This document shows, one piece after another, positions 24,527 through 35,301 of a stretch of DNA of 64,000 nt. This DNA is from Pezicula radicicola (lineage: Eukaryota; Ascomycota; Leotiomycetes; Helotiales; Dermateaceae). Position 1 is the stretch's first letter. Every line of letters starts with the position of its first letter. The position numbers and the translations under genes were made by a program. Under the pieces are notes generated by a model, which worked only from the letters and a program-made list of their open reading frames with translations, made no database searches and was not told where the DNA came from. The stretch is taken from the NCBI GenBank assembly GCA_003008705.1, contig PDUO01000007.1, forward strand, positions 154,123 through 218,122. Direction: 5' to 3'.

Positions 24527-26783
24527 TCAGGCCTCAACCAGAGGCGCTTCTACATGAGCTGGGGCTTCCGCACCATCAGGAGTTTGAGCTGGGTTCTCGC
24601 CAGCAGCATTCGCTCTGGCCGCCTCTTCGCTTCCAGCTTCTGGCTGTGCTTGATTTTGTGCCTCAGCAGCATTTGTAGCTTCAATACGGCGCTGTTCAGC
24701 TGCAACGGCCTCCGCTTCTCTTGCCGCAATATGTCTTTCACCAACACCTGGAACCAAACTCGCTAGGAAAAGAAGCATTGCATGTTCTGCGCGCCGGATC
24801 TGTGCCATAAGCCATCCTCCATTCGCTTGTCTGCGTTGTTCGAGGAGCCTCGCAGCAACTTCAGCCTCATCCAATTGAGTTCCAGGACCATTTCCTTGAG
24901 TGCGAACTTCACCAGGTTGAGCCTGGGGTATAGCAGCATTGGCAGCTGGAACTAATGCAGCTTCTGGTCCCGCAAGAGGCAGCAATCTATCAACATGTCT
25001 TCTGATCGGGCCCCATAGTGACTCTGCAATTCCATTGAGGGCACCGGTGTGGGCAATGAAGACAATTATGGCGAGGGCGCTGATCATGAATACGCGTTGC
25101 CAACTCGTATTGCCAGACGTGAAGAACCAGACAAAAATCAGTAGACGGATAATAAGCCAAATATGAGGCCAAAACTGGGCTGCCAAAGCGCCAGCCCCAG
25201 GATTTCCTTGGTGTCCTAGTGCCGGGGCTTCAGGCCCAGCTGCCTGGGGCACCTGACCGCGTCGAATTGCTCGCCTTGCAGCTCTATCCCCTCTGTTACG
25301 CAACGCTATATCGGAAGGGTTGATGAATCCGCCCGGAACATCAGCACGGCCTCTCAAGGAAACTTGCTGTCGTGGGGTATAAAATGACTCGGAGTTATTG
25401 ACAAGCAGAGCTCTTGGGCCTGTCGGAGACGAGAGGATGTAGACCACTGGCTCAACTAGGGCAGATGCGCTTGCAGTTGAATTTGGCAGAAGTGACAGAG
25501 CTGGAGAGCGTGTATTAGGCAACGAAGCCGCCCGAGGAGTGGTAGAAGGTGCAGCTAGCTCTTGAGCTGCTACAGCTTGTGAACTGCCTGCTGGGGGACT
25601 GCTAGACTGCGTCCTATTAAGCGAGGTACGGTCGTTTGGCGCTCTATCAGCACTCCTTAAAGTACGTTGAACGTCCAATGCTGGATATGTCTCGTAAATA
25701 TTGCCGGTTGTCTGACCATTCAGCTGACCATTAGCTTGACCATTTGACTGCATCGCTGGGTTAGGAATAGTGGTTGTGGTCTCATTGACCGTTACATGCC
25801 ATCTCTCCCCGTTGGGCCCCACACCTTCGCGAGTATATGTGGTAGAGTGATCAGGACGATGAACACTTGGGCTCGCTCTGCTTGAAAAGGGTGGCTGCGG
25901 CAATCCTGAAGGCGTAGAATGGCCACTTGCACCATGCATTCCCTCGGCTGCTCTGTCACGCTGATGCTGGGCTATCAAGTTTTGAAATGACGGCAAGCCA
26001 GCCGCCGGCGCTCCTTGAACTGCCTGTGGATTCCCAAAAAGTTGAGGTAATGTAGGAGGAGGCGGTGGGAGAGTATAATTAGGACCAGGTGCTGGCGGGT
26101 TTTGACCATTCGCTATTTGGTCGATAGCTGTCAACCTTTGCTGTATTCTGTCCGCCTCCTGTTGTAATTGTTGGAGACGAACATTCATCGAAGCCTGAAA
26201 ATGATGTTGCTGATGATGCATATGTGCAAGATGTTGAACTGCTTGGAAACCAGGCAGTGGTTGCTGGGCGGGGAGGCCTGCAGCTAGATTTCTTGGGGGT
26301 GGTGGCATTCGAGGAGGCTGAGCTGCAGTATGCACATTGGTATGAGGGGCTACGGGTGGAGTTTGGGCTTGCGTAGGTTGCAAGGGAGCCTGGGGTGGAG
26401 GTACATCCGTGGTAGCTGGACGTAACACTAAGTGTAGAGTCTGTGATTCTGGGTTGACAAGCTGCCGACTGTTAGCTTAGCCATTGATTGTCGACACAGA
26501 CAGATCCTACAGTGTCAAGTCCAAATATCTCCGTCATCGTCTCTGTTTCCCTTCCCAACAGGCGCCCTCGATGGATGAGTCTTTGATTCTCATCGGCTGG
26601 CTTTGTTGGTAGAACATCTCGGATTCGGGCTTTCAACTGCTTGACAGTAGTATCTGCAAGCAAATGAGGGAAAGTTAGAGGACCAGTAACTCCCACTGAT
26701 GGGGAAACAATGACAAGTGTGAAAGTGGTGGGCTCCGGACGCTCCTCATCCCTTGTTGGCGCATCTGCAGCTTCGTTCGACAT
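24527..26783 (-). CDS. HERP/Usa1-like ubiquitin-domain ER membrane protein
   Basis: Exons 26783-26511 and 26461-24527 (49-nt intron, branch GCTAAC), 735 aa. The N-terminal ubiquitin-like domain (about 20-105; FTLVIVSPS to LHLVLRP) crosses the splice, ending TLVNPESQTLHLVLRP. A long Gln/Pro/Ala-rich region follows with the run YTLPPPPPTLPQLF. Then there are two hydrophobic segments (about 522-565: WLIIRLLIFVWFF and FMISALAIIVFIAHTG) and an Ala/Glu-rich tail. The Ubl plus hairpin membrane layout is that of HERPUD1 and Usa1, scaffolds of the Hrd1 ERAD ligase; ERAD scaffolding is therefore inferred. It shares a 454-bp divergent promoter with PSD1. Dsc3 is less likely because it is shorter and lacks the Pro-rich spacer. 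Confidence 0.8.
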
Positions 26784-27237
26784 AGTGTTGGTACGAGGAG
26801 CGCGTCGTTGGACAGGTACCTCTCAATTAGAAGATGAATGAAAGAATAATCGAGAATACAAATGGAGGGAAAGTGTTAAGGTAGAGTCCTTTCATTTCAA
26901 GCACTCACTGAATCCCCTCTGCGACGATGGACAGAGAAGGTAGGAAAGAGTGATTCTCGAAGATGAAAGTTGTCAAGTTGCTCCCACCTACATCGAGCTT
27001 CATCAGCCAATCCATCCCAAGGCGGTGAGTTCCGGCAAAACGCAGGGGGAGACCACGGCGTGGGGACCCAAAATCGTCATTGCATTTTGGCTTTCTTCGC
27101 GCCGGGAACTACTGTACTGTACAGTAGATGCTTCGTGGTCTTCTACAATACTGTACAGTCTTACATAGTTCAAGGAGAAAGCTTCATTGCATGAAAGACT
27201 AATCTCTAGACTACTCCGCACAACACTCACCTTCGAG
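26784..27237. promoter_or_regulatory. Bidirectional promoter with ACTGTACAGT palindromes
   Basis: 454 bp between the starts of the HERP-like gene (-) and PSD1 (+). A perfect inverted repeat CTACTGTACTGTACAGTAG (9-bp arms, 1-nt centre) lies at 27109-27127, and ACTGTACAGT occurs again at 27150-27159, about 80-130 bp upstream of the PSD1 ATG. Spacing and symmetry suggest binding sites for a dimeric factor, unidentified. Confidence 0.5.
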
Positions 27238-28987
27238 ATGGCGACTCGGCATGTGGTGAGATATTCGAGGCAGCACGCATCTGCTACCTCTCAAGCCCTG
27301 CTTCGCAATTCGCCCTTTCGACTACCTTCTCAATGCATCTGTCGCTGCCATCGACCCTCCTCACGACTTTTCTCCTCTTCATCGAGGCAGTACCAACAGC
27401 AAAAGGACTACAAGGAGTCCTTTGGTACCCGTTTACGCAAAGCTCTAAGCGATACGAAAATACAATGGTATCCCATCCCAGTCGGGTTGGGCATTGGATT
27501 TCTGGGGCTGGCTCAGTTCTATAGAGTCAATGAGCGGGAAAAGGCCAAGCGACGGGAAGAAGAGGAGGATGGATACGCTAGAATCGTGGGATCCGATGGA
27601 GAATCTGAAGGACGACCCAAGAAAAGGCATAGGGTCAAGCCAACTGGACCGTGGCAAGTTCAAGTCATGTCAACTTTGCCCTTGAAAGCTATGTCGAGGC
27701 TTTGGGGCAGATTTAACGAGCTCGAAATACCATACTATCTACGCGTACCTGGCTTCAAACTCTACTCATTCATCTTTGGTGTAAAGTATGATATTCGCGA
27801 AATTACTTGTCAATCACAGCTAACCAGGCCTTAGCCTCTCTGAAGTATCGGAACCCGATCTTCATGTGTATCCTAACCTTGCGTCCTTTTTCTACCGAAC
27901 CTTGAAACCAGGAGCGCGACCGCTTGACCCCAATCAAAATGCTCTGCTATCGCCTGCCGACGGTCGGGTCCTTCAATTCGGTGCCATTGAAGGTGGTGAG
28001 GTCGAACAGGTCAAAGGAATGACATACAGTCTGGATGCTCTTCTGGGTAGCGATAAGCCAGGATCTACACCCAATCCATCGGCGCCCTCGAATATATTTG
28101 CTTCAGCAAAGAATCCCCCAGACCAAAGCAGAGCAACTCATCGAACGGGTGGGGTAGAGACTATAAAGGAAGACGAACAGGTTATCAAGCAAGATGAAGA
28201 GTTTGCTACTGTTAATGGCATTTCATATACGCTCCCAAATCTGTTCTCGGGTGGGCCACAAAAGACCCCAAAAAAGAGCAGTGACGCCTCAACCACCTCC
28301 AAACCTGCCTCGGAAGCAGAAGTTCGTGCAGATCTTGCTCTGGGTGAAAGACCCTGGTACACGCGGCTGACATCAGGAAATCGAACTGCTCTTTACTATG
28401 TCGTTGTATATCTTGCGCCTGGCGACTATCACCGATTCCACTCACCGACGGCATGGGTCGCGGAAAAACGACGCCACTTCGCGGGGGAGCTATATAGTGT
28501 CTCTCCATATCTCCAGCGAACCTTACCAGGGCTTTTCACTCTGAACGAAAGAGTCGTACTTCTTGGTAGATGGCGCTGGGGTTTCTTTTCTTTTATACCA
28601 GTGGGCGCGACCAACGTTGGCTCAATCAAGATCAACTTCGATCGAGAACTACGCACAAACTCGTTGACAACGGACACTGAAGCGGACAGAGCGGCCGAGA
28701 CGGCTGCAAAGCGTGGAGAGCCCTATAGTGGCTTTGCTGAGGCTACTTATGAGCGCGCAAGCCCCATCTTACACGGGCACGCTTTGCGTAGAGGTGAAGA
28801 AATGGGTGGATTCCAGCTAGGAAGCACTGTTGTCCTCGTTTTTGAAGCGCCTAAGGGACAGAGACCCAGTCTGGATGAGGGTTGGATGGGCGAAAAGACG
28901 AAGAGAAAGGGTGGTTGGAACTGGGCTGTCGAGAAAGGTCAACGCGTTAAAATGGGAGAGAAAATTGGATGGGTTGATGAGTCGTGA
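27238..28987 (+). CDS. psd1: Mitochondrial phosphatidylserine decarboxylase proenzyme 1
   Basis: Converts phosphatidylserine to phosphatidylethanolamine at the inner mitochondrial membrane. Exons 27238-27785 and 27835-28987 (49-nt intron, phase 2), 566 aa; the junction restores FGVNLSEVSEPDLHVYPN. The start MATRHVVRYSRQH begins an Arg/Ser-rich presequence, followed by a membrane segment (IPVGLGIGFLGLAQFY). Active-site features: LLSPADGRV, GDYHRFHSP, and the autocleavage motif LGST, with Ser513 becoming the pyruvoyl group; the alpha chain would be 54 residues. A disordered insert of about 90 residues lies between the MTYSLDALLG block and the RPWYTRLTSGNRTALYY block. All catalytic elements are intact. 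Divergent from the HERP-like gene. Confidence 0.96.
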
Positions 28988-29691
28988 TACTCTACTTGGC
29001 TTTGTACGACTACAGAACTTGGCAGGATCTTGTAACACCAAAAACGAACATTACTCGGAGTTATGAAGACACACAGGGGGTTACTTTTTTGGTTATGTTT
29101 TGGTGGTATCAAACAACGATGGATGGATGCCTAGTCTAGACCAAGATGGTGCATTCTATTCAACATGATTGCTGTGGTATGAAATATCGTATCGCAAAAT
29201 ATTGGGTGGCTTCAGCCGCACGACGGGATAGCGCGAACACCTCCCAGGCTGGTGGGCCATTTCTACAAGCGGTGACAGCGCTAGGCAATGTCTCGTCGTT
29301 AAGGTTTCTTTTCCTTAACCTTACAGGAAGTGGCTTGGAAGTAACATTTCTCATTTGGGTGCGGGAAGAGAGCTGACTCTTGGCACAGCAAATACGCCTT
29401 CACCGTCTGCATTCGCTTTACCCTGCATTTTTTGGCCCACGTCTCACGAATCATCGTGAGGTAGAGCTTCAAGAGAGCCTCATGGTGTGTCTAAAAGTTC
29501 AGCTCACTGTAACTAAGAAGCCATGATACCAATTCAGGGAAAGCCCTCTGTACCTCCGATTCTTCCTCTAACCCTTCGAGTGACTAACTCTAGCCTCCCT
29601 CGCGTGATAGGGGCCCTGCCCTAGCTATGAAGTACCCTTCTTTCCCAGATACCTATTTTCCTCTTGTTTTCCTTCTATCAGCTTCACAAAG
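28988..29691. promoter_or_regulatory. PSD1-membrane protein intergenic
   Basis: 704 bp containing the PSD1 3' end and the promoter of the type I membrane protein. The 60 bases before 29692 are a pyrimidine-rich leader (TTTCCCAGATACC..., CTTGTTTTCC). No further gene seen. Confidence 0.35.
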
Positions 29692-31295
29692 ATGGCCTTG
29701 GGATTTCGCATCGCTGCCGCGTTTTCTCTCTTCCTGTCGACAGTGTCGACATATGGGATTGGAGAGAGACTTCCTACAAAGACTGTCAATTATGGGGCAC
29801 CGCATCTTGTGGTTAAGCCAACTGAAGCTCCTTCGTGGGACTTGTTCCATGACTTGTTGAAGCTCAAGGCGCGAGTTGTGACGAATATCTGTACGGAATG
29901 GACTCTTCTTGGAGGTATGTCCCTGTTGCAAGCATTTTCGGATTCATGCTAAGTGTATTTTCTGTATACAGTTGAAGGTGGTCAACCAGCCTGCACAGGT
30001 TCGAGTACTTGTCTCTTCGATACTATCTCGGGCTATGGATATGTAAGTTAAAAAACTTGTATCTTCTATAATTATTGCTCCTAACTCTTGAACCATATCT
30101 GAGTTGATCCTAAAGTATCCAGAACAAGTAAACTGACCTCTAATCTTCTGATCTCCAGGAAGCTTGCGCTCTCACGAGCTCTTCCTATTACCAAGTAACT
30201 CAATGTTGGAACTATCCGAAAACTTACGTAGTTTCTCCTGTCGGTCAGATATTCTGGTAAGCCTACTACTTCTCTGAGTCCACGAAATCAAATCTGACAA
30301 TTTTTAGTGGTTATTTAGAACCATATTGTGGATATTACGAATTCATTTTCGACAATGGAGATGCCTACAGCAATTTCGGTTGCTCCACGGAGCCATATTC
30401 CTCGACAGCAACTCTCATTCCTGGTGCTCTCTCGTCTTACACCCCTGAGATTACCGACTCCATCATCACAACGGCAGCTCCCTCAGAATCAGCCGCTCCG
30501 ACCCAAAATCCACTCATCGTCACTACCAATCCAACTACGACCCCAAGAACCACGCAGCTATCTGTTAATACCTCACCCTCATTCGTGACGACAGACAGCA
30601 ATAAAAAAAGCACTCCTATCGGAGCCATCGTTGGAGGTGTCGTAGGAGGTATAGCAGTCATCGGGGCCATAGCAGCAATTGTTGGTTGTCTTTTCTACAA
30701 GAAACGCAAAGCGAAAAGGCAGCAAGAAGCCGAAGCTGCCGCCGCAACAGCAGCAGCTTTGCAAGCCTCGCAAAATAACAATAACAACAACCAGCCTTAT
30801 AACCCAAATAACCTAAATAATCGATACTCGGAACTGGGTGGGATAGGCAAACCTCAAATGACGATGGTAAACAACGATCCTCCACCTGGGCCTGTGGCAT
30901 ACACAAACGAAAAGCCTGGCATGGCAAACCAATACCAAGAAATGCAGTATAACCAGCAGCAACAACCACAATCACCACTTCCGTCTCCACAAAGCCCACC
31001 ACCCGTGTATCATCAACCTGCTCCAGCACAACAGTATCAGGAGTTGAGCGAAGATGGTAGAACCAATACTGTGAGCCCCGTCAGCGCCATGTATACAGGA
31101 TCTTCAGGCCAAGAAGGCTTAGGTCCTAGACCGCATAGTAATGCTATGGAGTTGAGCGGTGTTGGAAATCAGGGAGGTGCACCTGCATCTGCTGAGTTGT
31201 CTGGTAGTCAAAATCAAAACTCACGACCTGCACCACAACAGGTTGATATGAACGGGGCTCTAATGGATGAAAATTATCATGAGTTGCATGGATGA
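29692..31295 (+). CDS. Wall-sensor-like single-pass membrane protein
   Basis: Four exons: 29692-29914, 29972-30042, 30159-30256 and 30308-31295, giving 459 aa. The introns are GT-AG and phases agree throughout. Signal peptide about 1-21 (MALGFRIAAAFSLFLSTVST). The extracellular part has a Cys-containing segment (NICTEWTLLG, PACTGSSTCLFD, YEACALTSSS, QCWNYP, QIFCGYLEPYCGYY, NFGC) and then a Ser/Thr-rich stalk. A transmembrane helix lies at about 234-261 (PIGAIVGGVVGGIAVIGAIA), followed by KKRKAKRQQ. The cytoplasmic tail is rich in Gln, Asn and Pro. This layout is that of Wsc/Mid2-like surface sensors, but the ectodomain is not a textbook WSC domain, so function is inferred from architecture only. 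Confidence 0.85.
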
Positions 31296-32525
31296 TTTTC
31301 TGGAATATAGTGGGACGTAATTGCTGGGTTTTGATGGATGACAATGACTCTAGGCGCTTGAATATTTTGTATGGAAAAAGTAGATGAGAGTAATGTTTTT
31401 TATGTAAAATATCTTATGGAACTACTTTCTATTAATAATTACTATTGGCCTCATGCTTGTATACTACCCAAGTTGCCATGGACACCCCATAAACTTTGGT
31501 TGATGTATCTATAGCGAAGATACCACCAAGTTTTAAAGACGATTCGGTCTCCTGGGTGCGAGGGAAATAGTATCGTCATCTTCCCGTTCACACCAGGCCC
31601 AATTGCATCAAGCTACTGAGGGTTGTGAACTACACTTAATAAACAGCGCAAGAGAGGATACAATACTAAGAAACTCCCAGCACAGCTGTCGAAATAGTTA
31701 CAAAAGATTAATTAGGAAGAAAATCTTAAATCAATGGGTCGTATGCTGTTGGACTGACGGACTTACCGCTTAATTCAACGAAACCAGCCTACTCAACTTG
31801 AGTAGTAAATACAGTACATTAAGGCACGTTTTAGCAAAGATTTTAAAACAATAAGTGATCTATGAACTCATCGATATAGAGCACCTTTGTGAAGAGAAAG
31901 AGAAAGGAGTCTTTACTCTTACCGCAAGGCCTCAAGGAGGTATTCCAGTGCTTTTGTTGGAACTGTAGTTTGGAATTCGGTTATATTAGTCATGTAAGCA
32001 ATACTAAATGAGACACTTGTGAATAGATCGATATGTTACTTAATCTATCTTATATTTCAAATGGAGCTTAGAGACCCTAGAGATCTAAGGGGTCTTGGAG
32101 GTCTCAGAGCTTTAGAAGGGAAGCCTTACAGAACCTGTATTCTTTGCGCAGAAGTTGCGGACTTAAGTAGAAGGTATGGGACACACCAACAACTACAAAT
32201 CATGTGATCGGTTACATGACTAGGGTAATTTGCAAGTTGTAGACGTTCAATTGATCTTAAAGTGACTTAGTATATTCATTTCCTTTGTTCCCCTATAGTA
32301 ATACATACAAATAAACCAAGCGACAGGCCTAGGAGGTACATGCACTTACTTTTTTTAAGTGAGCAATCCTTTCAACATTTCAAAAGGAATCATTCCGCAC
32401 CAGAACGAGCCGCCACATGTCTTCAATAGTTTCCACCCAATATACCAAGCCCCCTTAAAACAAACTCCAGCCAAAAGTACGCCAACGCTTGATATGTGCC
32501 AACAACTCCTAAAGTCCAAGATCGA
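31296..32525. other. Convergent AT-rich intergenic region
   Basis: 1.2 kb between two 3' ends. It is AT-rich with ACTCAACTTGAGTAG near 31793 and a fragment near 32034 that resembles the MITE-like element described elsewhere. A 62-codon open frame at 32019-32207 is low-complexity (Gly/Leu/Arg) and not credible as a gene. Confidence 0.4.
32034..32065. repeat. Fragment related to the AT-rich repeat family
   Basis: TTACTTAATCTATCTTATAT here matches the segment TTTAAATCTATCTTATATAT inside the MITE-like element at about 55240-55260, allowing one indel. Short, so chance similarity in AT-rich DNA is possible. Confidence 0.3.
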
Positions 32526-34565
32526 TCATGGTAAGTGTCCATTATTCAACTCCACCAACTGGGTAGGATCCGTCATGAAAGCAACCTCATCCGTAGGGCC
32601 TTTCCATTTCCATTCGAACTCCATCCCATCCTTCATATCCAAATCAATCAAAACGCTAGTCGGCATCGTCGTCTCAAAAGCAGGATTCATCTCTTGCAGC
32701 TTCCTATGCCTCGCCTCAATCTTCCAAAACTCCTTGATTAACTTGGCACAGCTAGCATCGTCCCACATTCCCTCCTTCCTCGGCAATCTCTCTAGTAACT
32801 CCATTGCGGCGTTTCTAATTTCTGGACGCTGGCATTTTACGCAGGTGTAGTATATGGGTGCTACCAGGCCCAGGTCCGTAGAGAAGTTGAGCGGCGATTT
32901 ACCGGCTTTGATGTCGGCTTCCGTGGCTGCTATCAAGGAGCGGGAGAGATTTATGATAGTGAGGAATTCGGCATTGAATCGCTTAAAAGATTCCGGCGCA
33001 TTCGTGCTATATGAAGCAGGTCGAGGATCGTTAATATCAGGCGTCATCTCTGCCATGATCTTAATTGCGGTATGGTGTATTTTTAGAAGGGCTGCACCTC
33101 TCACTTCTCTCGTTGTTAATCTTGAGGATTGGGCTGTGAGGAATGCGTCAAAAGCTTTGCTCCATTGCCGAAGTTGAGTTGTGTATTTCTCATAGAGGAT
33201 ATATGCTGTATCCCATTAGCGAAATCTCCCGAGGGGAGAGGAAAATTCATAACCCGCCTTCAGGTGGTTGTTCAGACATCGGCTTATCTCCATCGCACAA
33301 GTAGAACATTCTGAAAAGACCATCAGCGGCTCTACTCATACCCGCCCTTGCATCTTCCAAGCACTCAAAAGCTTCGGGGATCTCTTGATCATCGGGACTG
33401 CCATTCATCAGATCTGTTGCAAACTGCTGCCTTTCCTGTTTCCTTTTCGTATCGAGATATAATATCGACTGTATGCTTAACCTTAGAAATATCGGTGTGA
33501 TATAAGTCTTGATTATATGGGTATCCACGTCCGGTCTAGATCTGATGTCCCGTAGTATTTTTAGGCCACTCTGTAGATGAACCATAGCAGATGCAAAGTG
33601 TCCTCGGAGACTGTCAAAGCAGACGAACAAGATACAGGACATTAATGCCGTTATAGGTTCCTGGTTTCCGTCTGCAAGTGATCGTCTCAAGTGGCCTCTA
33701 AAAAAATATGAAAGTTAGTCATTTTAAAGGAGAAGATCTACAAAGTATCACGAGTAGACGGTCGCAGTACCGTATGCATTGCCTCGTAAGAGATTATGTT
33801 AACCAGGGCTATATTGACATACAAGGGATGGTTTACTTAAATCAAGTGAATTGCTCAAGTCCATCTCTTATATCTCAATAGATAGCTATTCAAAATGATA
33901 AATTGTAAAGGCATCAACACAGTAGAGGCAGTTTGTAACAGTTTTGATCATAGGAAGCAGTACTAAGATGGGGATCGAGATCACAAAGAACAGGATTATC
34001 CTTACATAGCTTTCCCGTACTGCGATGTAGCAAATCCAATATCAGTATCATACTCCCCACCAAGTATAGGCCTATTCTGGGCGAATGCCTCATGTAAACT
34101 CCCAATGGCGATGATTGAATGGCGCAAACTGGGTTCCGCAACACTAGCCTGTAGAATCAAATGCTCCCAGAAGCTAGAGGAGTAGTAGCCACTGAGGTCT
34201 GCGGCAGTTTTCGTAAGAAAGTACTGGAATCCCCTTCGTTCCTGCGTGGTTCCAGAAATAATTGTGATTTTGCGAATGATGTCCAAGTTTGGGCCTTCGT
34301 CGGAAGAGGATGAAGATGACCCGGGACTCGAAGCGACTTGGAGGTAGCCATCACAACTCCTCCCTGTACTTGTGCATCGCTGACACGCCGGCTTTCCTTC
34401 GTCACACTTGACCCTCCTTATTCTGGAAACTTGGGAGTCAGTGTAAATTGGTCGACGGGAGATGTAGAAAGAGGAAACCGAGTCAACTCACTTGCACGTG
34501 GTACATCCTGTCTTTACTTTCGGACCACATGCTCTTCGGCGTTTGATGGGCTGGGCTGTTGTCAT
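32526..34565 (-). CDS. Zn2Cys6 transcription factor
   Basis: Four exons: 34565-34492, 34422-34006, 33697-33258 and 33205-32526, giving 536 aa. The binuclear zinc cluster is C21-x2-C24-x6-C31-x6-C38-x2-C41-x6-C48 (GCTTCKIRRVKCDEGKPACQ), with intron 1 cutting the linker codon after C24. The rest is the alpha-helical fungal regulator region (HSIIAIGSLHEAF; MSCILFVCFDSLRGHFASAM; YTTQLRQWSKAFDAFL). Intron 2 is 308 nt, far longer than its neighbours, and holds a repeat relic. Intron 3 (33206-33257) only keeps frame with a GC donor (GCGGGT), branch GCTAAT and CAG acceptor. If that intron is not spliced this way, the gene is broken at 33250. Target genes unknown. Confidence 0.85.
33834..33900. repeat. 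MITE-family relic inside transcription-factor intron
   Basis: About 64 bases beginning CTTAAATCAAGTGAATTGCT align with 55222-55286 of the MITE-like element at roughly 73% identity without gaps. Of 17 differences, 13 are C or G here against T or A there. It lies within the 308-nt intron 2 of the Zn2Cys6 gene. Confidence 0.55.
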
Positions 34566-35301
34566 GGTCGGTGGTTGATCTTCATAACAAAGGAATGCGA
34601 CGCGAAAGGAGAAGGAGAAGGAGAAGACTTGGACGGAGAAGTCGTGAAGGAGAAAAGGAAGATACAAATTGAAGGAGGACGCGTAGAAAGAGAAGTTTCG
34701 CGTCTCATCATCCCCCGCCAGGCATAAGAAGCTAGCCAGCACTGCATTGCGGCACAGCAGCACACAGTGGCACAGTAGCACAGCACAGCACTCTCCTAAG
34801 TGCACTAAGTACCGTGAGTATTACTGTACGTACATTCCCTCCATACCTGAGCTTTTAAGTATATTTCAATGCGGCTGAGTTTGATGACTACTACCTAACG
34901 CCGAAACAGCAAGTTACGAGTAGTCCAATCATATGCGACCAAATCCCTTACTAAGCCAGTCGCGAATTGCCCTGAGAGATCACTATCACTGGTAGGGAAG
35001 ACCTGATGGCCCTTAGAGGATTTTGCAACCTGCACCAGCTGGACCGAACGAACTTTATACTCTTCCGTTAGATAGACATCATCGTCAGCATTTCCATTCA
35101 TTAAGATACGTACTCGTAAGCCCTCTAGATAGGACGACCCAACTACCGCCGCCCCTCCCCCCCCGAGCTCCCCACTTCATGCATCCCTAATATTTACAAG
35201 AAAGTAATACTCAAACAACTAGTTCTCAAGATATTCACAGAAGCCCATCCTAGCGTACAAACCATCTCCGCAAACGCCTCCAAATCAATAGCTTCGAAAT
35301 T
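34566..35301. promoter_or_regulatory. Zn2Cys6 gene upstream region
   Basis: 736 bp. It contains a purine run (GAAGGAGAAG repeats, about 34605-34625), a CACAG/CAGCA-rich simple repeat (about 34751-34791) and TACTGTACGTAC near 34822. The remainder is the 3' flank of the DUF4045-gelsolin gene. Confidence 0.4.

Noticed and set aside
32019..32207. 62-codon frame with LRDPRDLRGLGGLRAL
   Set aside because: Simple internal repetition (AGAGATCTAAGG-like) explains it.
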